Assembly (NCBI RefSeq): GCF_947496075.1
Contig: NZ_CANMBJ010000002.1
Coordinates: forward strand, 372,001-436,000
Source of the DNA: an uncultured Tateyamaria sp.
GTDB taxonomy: Bacteria > Pseudomonadota > Alphaproteobacteria > Rhodobacterales > Rhodobacteraceae
Direction of reading: 5' to 3'
DNA: 64,000 nucleotides
Shown here: one piece after another, positions 17,345 to 25,292 of the stretch
Numbering within the stretch: the stretch's first letter is position 1
Layout of the letters: every line of letters begins with the position of its first letter
Translations under genes and position numbers: made by a program
Notes under the pieces: model-generated
Database searches by the model: none
What the model was told of the DNA's origin: nothing
The model's input: the letters and a program-made list of their open reading frames with translations, nothing else

Positions 17345-17872
17345 ATGAAACCCATCGCCCTCGCTGCAGCTATTGCCTGCGCCATCCCGTTTGTCGGTCA
17401 AGATACATCGCTTGCACAGGATCGGCATGAGGTCCCGCCGTTTCGGACATATGGTGCGGTGTCGGATCAGGCCCATGCGGACAGTATCGTCCAGTTCCTT
17501 GCGGCGTTCAGGACCGCTTGGGCTGGTCAGGATATCGATGCGCTCACCAGGCTGCATGCCTCCGATACTGAGTGGACCAACGCTTATGCGCGCATTTTTC
17601 AGGGACGCGCGCCTCTCATGAATTTCCTGCGCGACAGTCTCTTTCCAACCTTCGGGTCAGAGGTTTCCCAAACCGAGATGCAGACGCTGAAACCCATTTC
17701 CATCCGCTATCTCGGCGAATACGCAGCGGTCTTGCATCTCTATGCCGATAGCAGGCGCGGCGCATCGCGCAATCCGGGCGAAGATCTGCGTCGCACGCAT
17801 ATTCACCTCGTACTCAACCTCGACAGGCAGGGTTGGCAGATCGTTCATACCGCCATCATGGATGCACGATGA
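17345..17872 (+). CDS. Exported SnoaL/NTF2-like protein (DUF4440-type)
   Basis: Protein of 175 residues with a Sec signal (MKPIALAAAIACAIPFVG...SLAQ). The mature part has the cone-shaped NTF2-like pattern IVQFLAAFRTAWAGQDIDAL followed by strands ending in GWQIVHTAIMDA. Such proteins bind or isomerise small molecules; no substrate can be named. It lies 81 bases before the class D beta-lactamase on the same strand and might share its transcript. Confidence 0.65.
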   Translation: MKPIALAAAIACAIPFVGQDTSLAQDRHEVPPFRTYGAVSDQAHADSIVQFLAAFRTAWAGQDIDALTRLHASDTEWTNAYARIFQGRAPLMNFLRDSLFPTFGSEVSQTEMQTLKPISIRYLGEYAAVLHLYADSRRGASRNPGEDLRRTHIHLVLNLDRQGWQIVHTAIMDAR

Positions 17873-17953
17873 CATCAGGATAGCCGTCGTCCTCGCAAGA
17901 TACCGTCACAGCGATCCAACGAATTAACTATGTCAGAAAAAGGAGAGATTGAT

Positions 17954-18769
17954 ATGCGATTACAGGTATTGGCCATGGTCATTCTGGTCTTCCAGGCTGC
18001 CAGCGCCGCTGCGTCAGAGGTGATAGAAGAACGCGACGATTGGGCAGCCTTCTTTTCGGATGCAGGTGTCACCGGAACCATTGCCGTCATTGACGAGCGG
18101 GAGGAAGGAGCTGTTTTTGTTCACAATGCAGACCGCGCGAAGCAGCAATTCTTACCGGCGTCGACCTTTAAGATCGCCCATACGCTCTTTGCTCTGGATG
18201 CCGGTGTCATCGAGGATGAGTTTCAGACTTTTCCCTGGGATGGCATAGAGCGGTGGTATGACGCGTGGAATGCCGATCAAGATCTGAGGTCTGCGATGCG
18301 GCATTCCGCCCTGTGGCTATATCAGGAATTTGCCAGAGACATCGGAGCAGAACAGGAGCGCAAATACCTACAGCGCGCGGCGTATGGCAATGCAACCATC
18401 GGCAGCAAGGTGGATGAATTCTGGATCGATGACACGCTGCGTATCTCGGCCTTGGAGCAGGTGGCATTCCTGCGCAATCTTTACCACAACGAACTGCCGT
18501 TTTCGGTGGCTGATCAGCGTCTTGTTAAGGCTCTGATGATCAATGAGGCTGGTTTGAACTGGGTCCTGCGCGCCAAAACAGGTTGGGGTGTACGATCGAG
18601 TGGGAACCTCGGCTGGTGGGTCGGTTGGGTTGAAACGCCCAGAGGGGCGGTGTTCTTCGCGCTCAACATTGAAATGCCCCAGGGGGGTGACGACGCTTTC
18701 AAGCGCAAGGGCATCACACGGGCGATTTTGCAGGATCTTAATGCACTTGATCAGGAAAAAACAAATTGA
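17954..18769 (+). CDS. bla: Class D (OXA-type) beta-lactamase
   Basis: Serine beta-lactamase of 271 residues that hydrolyses beta-lactam antibiotics in the periplasm. A Sec signal covers about residues 1-21. The class D motifs are all present: STFK with the nucleophile Ser70 and Lys73, SAL at 118-120 in the place of the usual S-x-V, YGN at 144-146, and KTG at 208-210 followed by WG. A GWWVGWVE segment also fits. Start chosen at ATG 17954 behind AAGGAGAG; the longer frame from 17930 reads through that ribosome site. It belongs with diverse chromosomal OXA homologues of environmental bacteria rather than a mobile cassette, as no integron or insertion sequence is seen nearby. Confidence 0.9.
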   Translation: MRLQVLAMVILVFQAASAAASEVIEERDDWAAFFSDAGVTGTIAVIDEREEGAVFVHNADRAKQQFLPASTFKIAHTLFALDAGVIEDEFQTFPWDGIERWYDAWNADQDLRSAMRHSALWLYQEFARDIGAEQERKYLQRAAYGNATIGSKVDEFWIDDTLRISALEQVAFLRNLYHNELPFSVADQRLVKALMINEAGLNWVLRAKTGWGVRSSGNLGWWVGWVETPRGAVFFALNIEMPQGGDDAFKRKGITRAILQDLNALDQEKTN

Positions 18770-18844
18770 TGCGGGCATGGCTCCGATCATCAGGCCCGGC
18801 GTTTGGCCCAAGTAAACTGCTCAGGCCAGCTAAGGAAATGCACG

Positions 18845-19045
18845 ATGAACAGTTGCGGCCCTAGGAAAGAGATATCCTACTACACACGCCTCGAAGTTGC
18901 CTTCGGGGCGTGTTTCGGCATCCTCGGCGGCGCTGCTTTCGGCGACGCCAGCACGTGGATCGCGCTTGGCCTCGGGTTGGGGTTGGTCATCGGCAATCGT
19001 TTCGGAGTTTGGAAGCAAAGGCGGTCAAGGGACGAGGGAGAATAA
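18845..19045 (+). CDS. Small two-helix membrane protein
   Basis: Hypothetical protein of 66 residues with two Gly-rich transmembrane segments (FGACFGILGGAAFGD and WIALGLGLGLVIGNRFG) and a basic C-terminus (WKQRRSRDEGE). Start chosen at ATG 18845, preceded by AAGGAAATG. It resembles short glycine-zipper-like membrane proteins found beside many genes in bacteria; function unknown. Confidence 0.55.
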   Translation: MNSCGPRKEISYYTRLEVAFGACFGILGGAAFGDASTWIALGLGLGLVIGNRFGVWKQRRSRDEGE

Positions 19046-19242
19046 CCATCTCGCGATGTGAACCGCATTCACTGCGGTCGACGTTGCTGTTTCGTCAAAC
19101 CGCACGCCACGCATTTAAGATTGACCAAGGTCGAACGTCCTGTTTTGTCCGCGGCACGATCATTGCAGGCTTCGATTGAACTGTAACAATCAGCTCTTTG
19201 ATCTCGGCCGTGTAGCCGATTGAAGCGCTCAAGCGCTATCCG

Positions 19243-19788
19243 TCATGTTCTGCGGTCTTGTATGCTGTAGGTCAGATCCACCAAACCGGACTGAAATTGC
19301 TTTGAACCCTCGAGAGTCAAATCGATATCGTGCAGGAGGTCGCCGAAAATTCGGATCCCTTCGCCAATCAAGATTGGGACGATCGTAATCTTCATGTCGC
19401 AAATGAGCCCCTCCTTGAGAAAGGATTGGATCACGGCGCCGCCATCGACGTAGGCACGTTTGAAATTCCGCGCGGACAAGGAGCTCATAAGTGTTTGGGG
19501 CGTATGGCTACTGATCTCGACCTTTTCTGCTAGTGGCGAGGGAATATCCCGCTGATCAAGTGTTTTGCTGAGCACGATGACCCGTTTTTCGTATGGCCAC
19601 TGCTCAAAATCCAGAACGGTTCTGAACGAACCGCTGCCCATGACAATGACGTCGATACTTCTCTGAAACTCTGCAAAGCCGTGATCTTCTCCGTCAGTTT
19701 TCTGCTTCATCAACCAGTCGAGTGAATGGTCTTTGCGAGCCACAAAGCCGTCTAGGGTCATCGCCATCATTATGTGTCCGGTCGTCAT
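19243..19788 (-). CDS. Dihydrofolate reductase/RibD C-terminal domain protein
   Basis: Protein of 181 residues with the RibD-C/DHFR-like fold: HIMMAMTLDGFVARKD at the N-terminus, VIVMGSGSFRTVL, VIVLSKTL, AYVDGGAVIQSFL and ITIVPILIGEGIRIFG. It is probably an NADPH-dependent reductase of a pteridine- or flavin-like compound. The start ATG at 19788 follows AAGGAG by nine bases, so the extra MIKEHDL of the longer frame is excluded. It is co-directional with the oxidoreductase gene upstream. Confidence 0.85.
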   Translation of the reverse strand: MTTGHIMMAMTLDGFVARKDHSLDWLMKQKTDGEDHGFAEFQRSIDVIVMGSGSFRTVLDFEQWPYEKRVIVLSKTLDQRDIPSPLAEKVEISSHTPQTLMSSLSARNFKRAYVDGGAVIQSFLKEGLICDMKITIVPILIGEGIRIFGDLLHDIDLTLEGSKQFQSGLVDLTYSIQDRRT

Positions 19789-19866
19789 GAGATCATGCTC
19801 CTTGATCATGTGATTGGGTCTCGACTATTTTCGTGAGCTTTGCTTCCTCAGGCTTCCCGGTTCGGC

Positions 19867-20934
19867 TCAAACTTCAGTTGGGTGTTTTGCAATGGTTTCT
19901 TTTTTGGCCGTGTTTGAACCAGCAACGTCAATGACAACCTTGCCGATATGCTGTTGAGCGTCGAGCCGCGAAAATGCGGCTCGCGCGTCCTCGAAATCAA
20001 ATCGTTGCTTGTCCAGAACGGGGTGTAAGCCATTGCTGTCGAAGAAGGCCATTGTGTCTCTGAGCATGCGCGCGCTTCCAACATAAATGCCGTTCAACGT
20101 GACGGATTTGAAGATGATGCTTGTCGGATCTACCGCACCTTCGACGCCGGCAAGAACCCCGACTGCCGAGATACGCCCCCCGAAGGCAACTGCGTTTAGG
20201 GACCGTTGAAACGTCGGAGCGCCACCGACTTCGACAACGACATCCACACCCACCCCTCCCGTTAGTTCGAGCACTGCACGGTCCCAGTCTTTGACCTGTC
20301 TGTAGTTGATGACGTGATCCGCTCCGGTTTCTTTCAGAACGGTTTCCTTCATCTTGCTGCCGGTCAACGATACAACGGTGGCACCCATGGCTTTCGCGAT
20401 TTGCAACGCAAACATCGAAACGCCGCCGGTGCCCATGGTCAATACAGTATCGCCCTGCTGCAATGCTGCCTTTTCAACCAACGCATTCCAGGCGGTTGCC
20501 CCGGCACATGGGAACGACGCTGCCTCGGCGAAGTTGAGAGTTGACGGGATTCTGACAACAGCATGCGCGGGCAGCCTGACAAATTCACTCAGCATGCCGG
20601 GGCGTTGGTGCCCAAGCGATCTCTCATCGCCATTTGGGTCTCCATCGCGCCAATCTGGAAAGAACGCTGCTACAACCCGTTCACCAATCTCCAGTCCGAT
20701 TGCGCCAGGGCCTTTTGCAACGATACGCCCGGCGCCATCGGACAGCGGCACATGCTCGGCACCGCCGTTGTCGAGAGGCAGTACACCGCGCGCTAAGACA
20801 AGGTCTTTGTAGTTCAAAGTTGCGGCTTCGATCTTAACGATCACATCAGTTTCGTCTTTGGGAGCTGGAATGTCCCCATGCCGCATCGTCAGGTTTCTGA
20901 TGCTACCGACCGGCGCAAGTGCGTAGTACCGCAT
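19867..20934 (-). CDS. Zinc-independent MDR alcohol dehydrogenase / quinone oxidoreductase family
   Basis: Medium-chain dehydrogenase/reductase of 355 residues. The N-terminal GroES-like part shows TLNYKDLVLARG and VPLSDGAGRIVAKG. The Rossmann fold includes VLTMGTGGVSMFALQIAKAM and a GADHVINYR segment. No structural zinc cysteines are evident, so it groups with the NAD(P)H quinone oxidoreductase-like branch. The ATG follows AAGGGA. It is divergently transcribed from a LysR regulator, the usual arrangement for control by that regulator. Confidence 0.85.
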   Translation of the reverse strand: MRYYALAPVGSIRNLTMRHGDIPAPKDETDVIVKIEAATLNYKDLVLARGVLPLDNGGAEHVPLSDGAGRIVAKGPGAIGLEIGERVVAAFFPDWRDGDPNGDERSLGHQRPGMLSEFVRLPAHAVVRIPSTLNFAEAASFPCAGATAWNALVEKAALQQGDTVLTMGTGGVSMFALQIAKAMGATVVSLTGSKMKETVLKETGADHVINYRQVKDWDRAVLELTGGVGVDVVVEVGGAPTFQRSLNAVAFGGRISAVGVLAGVEGAVDPTSIIFKSVTLNGIYVGSARMLRDTMAFFDSNGLHPVLDKQRFDFEDARAAFSRLDAQQHIGKVVIDVAGSNTAKKETIAKHPTEV

Positions 20935-20984
20935 GGCAAGGTTCCCTTCTCACTTTGCTGCTGCAGAAAAGTAGATCGGCGAAC

Positions 20985-21039
20985 GTTGACAAAGAAGACG
21001 CGGGTTGTTCACTCAAAGGTATCGATTTGGTTGACAAAG
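20985..21039. promoter_or_regulatory. Two direct GTTGACAAAG repeats in the MDR/LysR divergent region
   Basis: GTTGACAAAG occurs exactly at 20985-20994 and 21030-21039, 45 bases apart. The second copy covers the LysR ribosome site. They may be LysR contact sites or chance copies of a -35-like element. Confidence 0.35.
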
Positions 21040-21048
21040 GGGCTGGAA

Positions 21049-21945
21049 ATGGCGCTGAAAACGAAAGTGTACCTTGCGCGTACCCTGATTGCTGCTGTCG
21101 AAGGTGGTAGCATCGCCAACGGGGCACGAGCGCTGAACATCACGCGAAGTGGGGCCAGCAAGAATATCGCCGCTCTGGAAAGCGCCTTGGGTGTAAAGCT
21201 CTTGAATAGAAACGCGCGCAACATGTCTTTGACCGAAGCGGGCGAGACGTATGTGCAGGGCGTCAAGTCCGCACTTGACCAGATCGAAAGCGCCGAAAGC
21301 GCGGTCTCGCAGTATCGCGCGGAACCGTCTGGCGTGTTGTCTATCGAGTCGACGATCCTGTTCGGGCGGCTTTATCTGGCCGAAATGGTGCGCAAGTACC
21401 TGCGCGCATATCCCAAGATGAGCGTTGATCTGCGTTTGAATGACAGCGCGCCGGACGTCACAACAGGCGAGGTTGATCTGTATTTTCGCACCGGACGGAT
21501 CAAGCATCTGGACATGATCGCGATAAAACTGATGGATATATATTTTCGAACCGTGGCGTCACCTGAATACATCGAGATGTTTGGAGTACCTAACACGATC
21601 GCATCATTGGCAGATCACAACTGCCTCAACTTCCGGTTTCCATCTGATCACTCGATCTTTCAGTGGCGACACATGATGGAAAGCGAAGCCGTTTTTCAGA
21701 ACTTCAACGGGAATTTCATCTCGACGGATGTTGCAGAAATTCACAGCGCCGCCCTGGCCGGAGAAGGTATCGCTCAGCTTCCCAATCAACTCGTGGATGA
21801 GGACATTCATTCGGGCAGACTTGTTGAGCTTTTCCCAAACGCGGCATTTGCCTCCAACGCGCTCCATATGTGCATTCCTTACAACCGCAAATCCGATCTG
21901 AAAGTGACAAGTTTCAGGGCGTTTGTAGCAGATCACAAGTTTTGA
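21049..21945 (+). CDS. LysR-family transcriptional regulator
   Basis: Regulator of 298 residues. The winged helix is at residues about 8-65 (ARTLIAAVEGGSIANGARAL, SGASKNIAALESALGVKLLN). The rest is a LysR substrate-binding domain (LSIESTILFGRLYLAEMVRK, DLYFRTGRIKHLDMIAIKLM, GEGIAQLPNQLV). Start chosen at ATG 21049, close behind AAGGGG and GGA; the frame upstream to 20878 lacks this and overlaps the divergent gene. It probably controls the adjacent oxidoreductase. Confidence 0.88.
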   Translation: MALKTKVYLARTLIAAVEGGSIANGARALNITRSGASKNIAALESALGVKLLNRNARNMSLTEAGETYVQGVKSALDQIESAESAVSQYRAEPSGVLSIESTILFGRLYLAEMVRKYLRAYPKMSVDLRLNDSAPDVTTGEVDLYFRTGRIKHLDMIAIKLMDIYFRTVASPEYIEMFGVPNTIASLADHNCLNFRFPSDHSIFQWRHMMESEAVFQNFNGNFISTDVAEIHSAALAGEGIAQLPNQLVDEDIHSGRLVELFPNAAFASNALHMCIPYNRKSDLKVTSFRAFVADHKF

Positions 21946-22051
21946 AAGGGTGTTTGTCGGATGTCCGCGGCAAACGCCTTGTTGTTTGATACCGCTCGCC
22001 GGAGTGATCCTTGATCCACGGTCACTCATCCTTTGTAAAGAGTGGTTCCCT

Positions 22052-22900
22052 CTATAGCATCTTCTTTAGATTTCCGTAGCGGCGCCTACTGACCGGGATT
22101 TCGGTGCCATCGTCGAGGGTGCAGACATAAGCGCTGCCAGAGCGACGAACTTTTCTGATGTGCTTGAACCTGACCCAATGCGACCGATGGCATTGTATCC
22201 CTCGGAAGGTACTGAGTGCGTTCACGCAATCAGCAAAGGCCAGTTTCAGTGTCGCAGTTCCTTGGGTGGTTGTGATGGTGACATAGTGATCCTGGGCTTC
22301 GGCCTGCATGATGTCATCACCCAGTTGGTGGGGAACAGAGGGCAAGACGCTGCGCAATGTGGGCTCGGGAAGATGTCGGGATCGCAGGACTTTCCGGTAT
22401 CGCTCAGCAATGTCCGCTGCGCGATAGGCAAATATTGCGACCAGGGCGGAGAGTCCCAGAGACGGCGGAGCCAAAGCCACGAGTTCCGACAGGTAGAGGC
22501 GACCAGCACCAGCCGCCGTGATACCAGTAAAGCGCACACCTTCAAGCAGGGCCTCGGCAGCCAAGGAAAACGGCACGAGTAGAAATGGCAAAATGCAAAC
22601 GGCAAGGATCAGTGGCCATGGCATCTTTGCACCCAACAGAACGCCGAGCGCCGTCGTACCTGCAAGCAAGCAAGCAGCCACAAAAAGATGGGTGAACCAA
22701 TGCACCGCCGACAGCCAAAGCGGAAATTGTGCGGTTACAAGAGGATCAAGGCTTGTAATCACAAGCCCACCAATGGCTGAAAACGCCACGCAGTATTTGG
22801 TGAGCTGCCGCCACGAGGTGTCTTGCGAGCCGAAAAGCGTCAGCAACACTGCTGAAAGCTGGCGTACGTCCCTATCAATTTGGTTGTCGCTGTTTTGCAT
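22052..22900 (-). CDS. Membrane-anchored LytTR-type transcriptional regulator
   Basis: Protein of 282 residues with four predicted transmembrane helices at about residues 35-170 (YCVAFSAIGGLVITSLDPLV, WPLILAVCILPFLLVPFSLA) and a C-terminal LytTR domain (MQAEAQDHYVTITTTQGTA, CHRSHWVRFKHIRKV, IPVSRRRYGNLKKML). It has no receiver domain. It is divergent from a MipA/OmpV gene, and a 13-base-arm dyad at 22971-23005 lies between them, so it likely controls that porin and the following FAH-like gene. It shares its plan with the protein at 13709-14578. Confidence 0.82.
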   Translation of the reverse strand: MQNSDNQIDRDVRQLSAVLLTLFGSQDTSWRQLTKYCVAFSAIGGLVITSLDPLVTAQFPLWLSAVHWFTHLFVAACLLAGTTALGVLLGAKMPWPLILAVCILPFLLVPFSLAAEALLEGVRFTGITAAGAGRLYLSELVALAPPSLGLSALVAIFAYRAADIAERYRKVLRSRHLPEPTLRSVLPSVPHQLGDDIMQAEAQDHYVTITTTQGTATLKLAFADCVNALSTFRGIQCHRSHWVRFKHIRKVRRSGSAYVCTLDDGTEIPVSRRRYGNLKKML

Positions 22901-22970
22901 CGCACTTGGTTCTCATCTGGCGGTTCAATTCGCCCAACGTACGGAGTCGCCACGCAAGCTAGAATGGCAA

Positions 22971-23005
22971 ATTCGCGAACGGTAACAAAACGACCGTTCG
23001 TGAAT
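22971..23005. promoter_or_regulatory. 35-base dyad between LytTR regulator and MipA gene
   Basis: ATTCGCGAACGGT at 22971-22983 and ACCGTTCGTGAAT at 22993-23005 are inverted repeats with one mismatch and a nine-base spacer. A smaller dyad, GAGAAC-N5-GTTCTC, follows at 23042-23058. The position fits an operator for the divergent LytTR regulator. Confidence 0.6.
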
Positions 23006-23146
23006 GGCTGCCGACCGCTGACGCATTTTTCGGCCGACTTCGAGAACTTGTTGTTCTCAAGCCCCTCCATCTTTCGCTGTTTGAGCGCGCGCCAATTGCT
23101 TGGACGTATCGCAAGACAAATCAAACACTAAGAAGAGGATGCTCCC

Positions 23147-23938
23147 ATGTCGGGACCTTACAAAATTTCGCTGCCGTTTTACAGCGCGCTGGTGTTGGCA
23201 GCACTGTACGGGCAGCAGGTTTTTGCAGATGAAACTGGACGTGACCTGTCAGGTGTGATCGGTATCGGGTTAAGCTCGGCACCGGAGTTTTCTGGATCGG
23301 ACGAAGACGAGACGAGCATCATTCCGATCATCGATCTGACCTGGCGTGACCGCTACTTTCTGAACGAACGTGGGCTTGGGTTCTATGCGCTCAGGAATTC
23401 GGGGCCACAGAATTTGTCGCTTGGCTTTTCCGTTGGCTACGATTTCAACGAACGATTGGCAGAGGACGACGCTCGCTTGACAGGTCTGCGGGATGTGGAA
23501 GCTGGCGCGTTCATATCGGCGCACATGGAATTCCAAGTGGGTGTTGCTGCTGTTGAACTGGAAATCAACCATGGGATCAGCAGCGACGGACATGAAGGAA
23601 CCCGCGCCATCGTTGGAGCAGAGTTTGGCCGGACACTTGGAGAGCGCTTGCAGCTCTCGGCCAAACCGTTTCTGGTTTGGTCCGATTCATCATATGCCAG
23701 CGCATTTTATGGTGTCAGCGGGCAAGAGGCTGCGGCATCCTCATTTACCGCCTATGATGCCGGGTCGGGTTTTGAGCGCGTCGGGATTGAACTGCAAGCC
23801 TCCTATAGCCTGACATCCCGAACCGGGCTTTTTGTGAGTGTGGAGCACTCTCAACTGCTGGGCGACGCAAAGGACAGCCCGATTTCCTTCGACAACGCTC
23901 AGACAGGGATCTCGACCGGCGTTTTCTTTCGCTTTTGA
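23147..23938 (+). CDS. MipA/OmpV-family outer-membrane protein
   Basis: Outer-membrane beta-barrel of 263 residues. A Sec signal (FYSALVLAALYGQQVFA) is followed by family features such as GVIGIGLSSAPEFSGSDEDE and IIPIIDLTWRDRYFLNERGLG. The protein ends in the aromatic residue pattern FFRF typical of barrels. MipA proteins scaffold murein enzymes or act as stress-responsive porins. The ATG follows AGAGGA. It is divergent from the LytTR regulator and 76 bases before the FAH-like gene, which suggests a LytTR-controlled two-gene unit. Confidence 0.85.
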   Translation: MSGPYKISLPFYSALVLAALYGQQVFADETGRDLSGVIGIGLSSAPEFSGSDEDETSIIPIIDLTWRDRYFLNERGLGFYALRNSGPQNLSLGFSVGYDFNERLAEDDARLTGLRDVEAGAFISAHMEFQVGVAAVELEINHGISSDGHEGTRAIVGAEFGRTLGERLQLSAKPFLVWSDSSYASAFYGVSGQEAAASSFTAYDAGSGFERVGIELQASYSLTSRTGLFVSVEHSQLLGDAKDSPISFDNAQTGISTGVFFRF

Positions 23939-24014
23939 TCACTGGTTGGTGCGGCGGGTCAAACGGTCGCCGCATCCGACGCCAATTATTCCATGACATA
24001 CATCGAGGTTCGAC

Positions 24015-25292
24015 ATGAGACCTGTTCTGTACATCCCTGTTTTGGCAGCTCTAATCCCGATCGCGCTTGTCTTCGGCATCCAGGACGACCCTGAGCGCAC
24101 CAACCCTATCTCGGCGGAAGCAGAGATGTTGAAGCCCGCCATTTTGCCCGTGACCCAAGGCTTTACACTTGCGCTTACACAAGACGAGGCAGGGAGGCCC
24201 GCTCCGCTTTTGGTCACGAGCCTGTCCGGAGCAGAGATTTCCGCGATTGATCTGACCGAGCACGGTGCAGAAAACACCAAAGATCTACTTGGTGCGATGC
24301 GGGACGTTGGAGAGCGGCAGCTCGCAATCCTGTTTCGTCAGGCGCAAGAACCCAATAACGCCGATCTGACAAAATCCTATGGGTTCGACGGGCTTTTGTC
24401 TGTTGCCGGTTCCGAGAACCGGCATGTGGCGTCAGGCACCAATTTTGTAGAGCACGCGGAGGAAACCCAAAGCCAATCCGTCTTTAACTTTCCAAAGTTC
24501 GGCCAACCGACCCCGCCAGTCACGGAAGTGACACACGCCTCCGGAGTGCTGCTCGATTACGAGGTTGAGCTGTGCATGCTATTCGACCGCAGCATTGCCA
24601 CCATTGATGACTTTGACGAGGCGGAAAAGGGTCTGTTTCTTTGCGGTGATTTTACCGATCGCGCGGTGTTGTCCCGGATGATCGACGTCGACAACTTCGA
24701 TTCAGGTTCGGGGTTCAGCGATGCCAAAAGCGGGCCTGATTTCTTTCCCACCGGCGGCTTTCTGGTGGTGCCCAATGATTGGAAAAGCTTTGTCGACAAC
24801 GAACGGATCGTCACCTTCCGCAACGGTCAACTACGTCAGGATGCACGCGGAGGCGAAATGATCCTCGACTTTCGTCAACTGACCGAACGGGTGCTGGCAG
24901 ATGCGACGTCGACCCGGTTCGTCTATCAGGGACGCGCTAATACTCTGATAGAGGATCGCAGGATAGCCCGGGGTCAGGTTTTGATGTCAGGTACACCCGA
25001 AGGAGTTATTTTCATGCCTCCGAGCTGGCGGCAGATGACCCGGGGGATCATTCGATACCTTTGGTCCGGTGCGTTTCTGAACGGAACTTCAGGATACGAA
25101 GGTGTGGTCAATTCCTTTATTCGCGATGAGTTGGAATCCAAGAGGTTTCTCCAACCTGACGAGCAGATCACCTATGTGTCCGCCTCTATGGGCACTGTAA
25201 GTGTTACAGTCGTTGGGGAGGATGGCGACGCCACAGGATTGCAAACCGCGTCCTCACTACCAGTTGAGATCGAGTGGAACGACCCCAGCTGA
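24015..25292 (+). CDS. Fumarylacetoacetate hydrolase-family protein with N-terminal signal anchor
   Basis: Protein of 425 residues with an FAH-like fold (LLDYEVELCMLFDR, LFLCGDFTDRAV, KSGPDFFPTGGFLVVP, VLMSGTPEGVIFMPP). The acidic metal-binding pattern E-x-E is present as YEVEL. Unusually, the first 22 residues are hydrophobic (LYIPVLAALIPIALVFG), so it is probably exported or membrane-anchored, whereas ordinary FAH enzymes are cytoplasmic. It follows the MipA gene on the same strand. The substrate is unknown; family membership is good, cell location is inference. Confidence 0.7.
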   Translation: MRPVLYIPVLAALIPIALVFGIQDDPERTNPISAEAEMLKPAILPVTQGFTLALTQDEAGRPAPLLVTSLSGAEISAIDLTEHGAENTKDLLGAMRDVGERQLAILFRQAQEPNNADLTKSYGFDGLLSVAGSENRHVASGTNFVEHAEETQSQSVFNFPKFGQPTPPVTEVTHASGVLLDYEVELCMLFDRSIATIDDFDEAEKGLFLCGDFTDRAVLSRMIDVDNFDSGSGFSDAKSGPDFFPTGGFLVVPNDWKSFVDNERIVTFRNGQLRQDARGGEMILDFRQLTERVLADATSTRFVYQGRANTLIEDRRIARGQVLMSGTPEGVIFMPPSWRQMTRGIIRYLWSGAFLNGTSGYEGVVNSFIRDELESKRFLQPDEQITYVSASMGTVSVTVVGEDGDATGLQTASSLPVEIEWNDPS

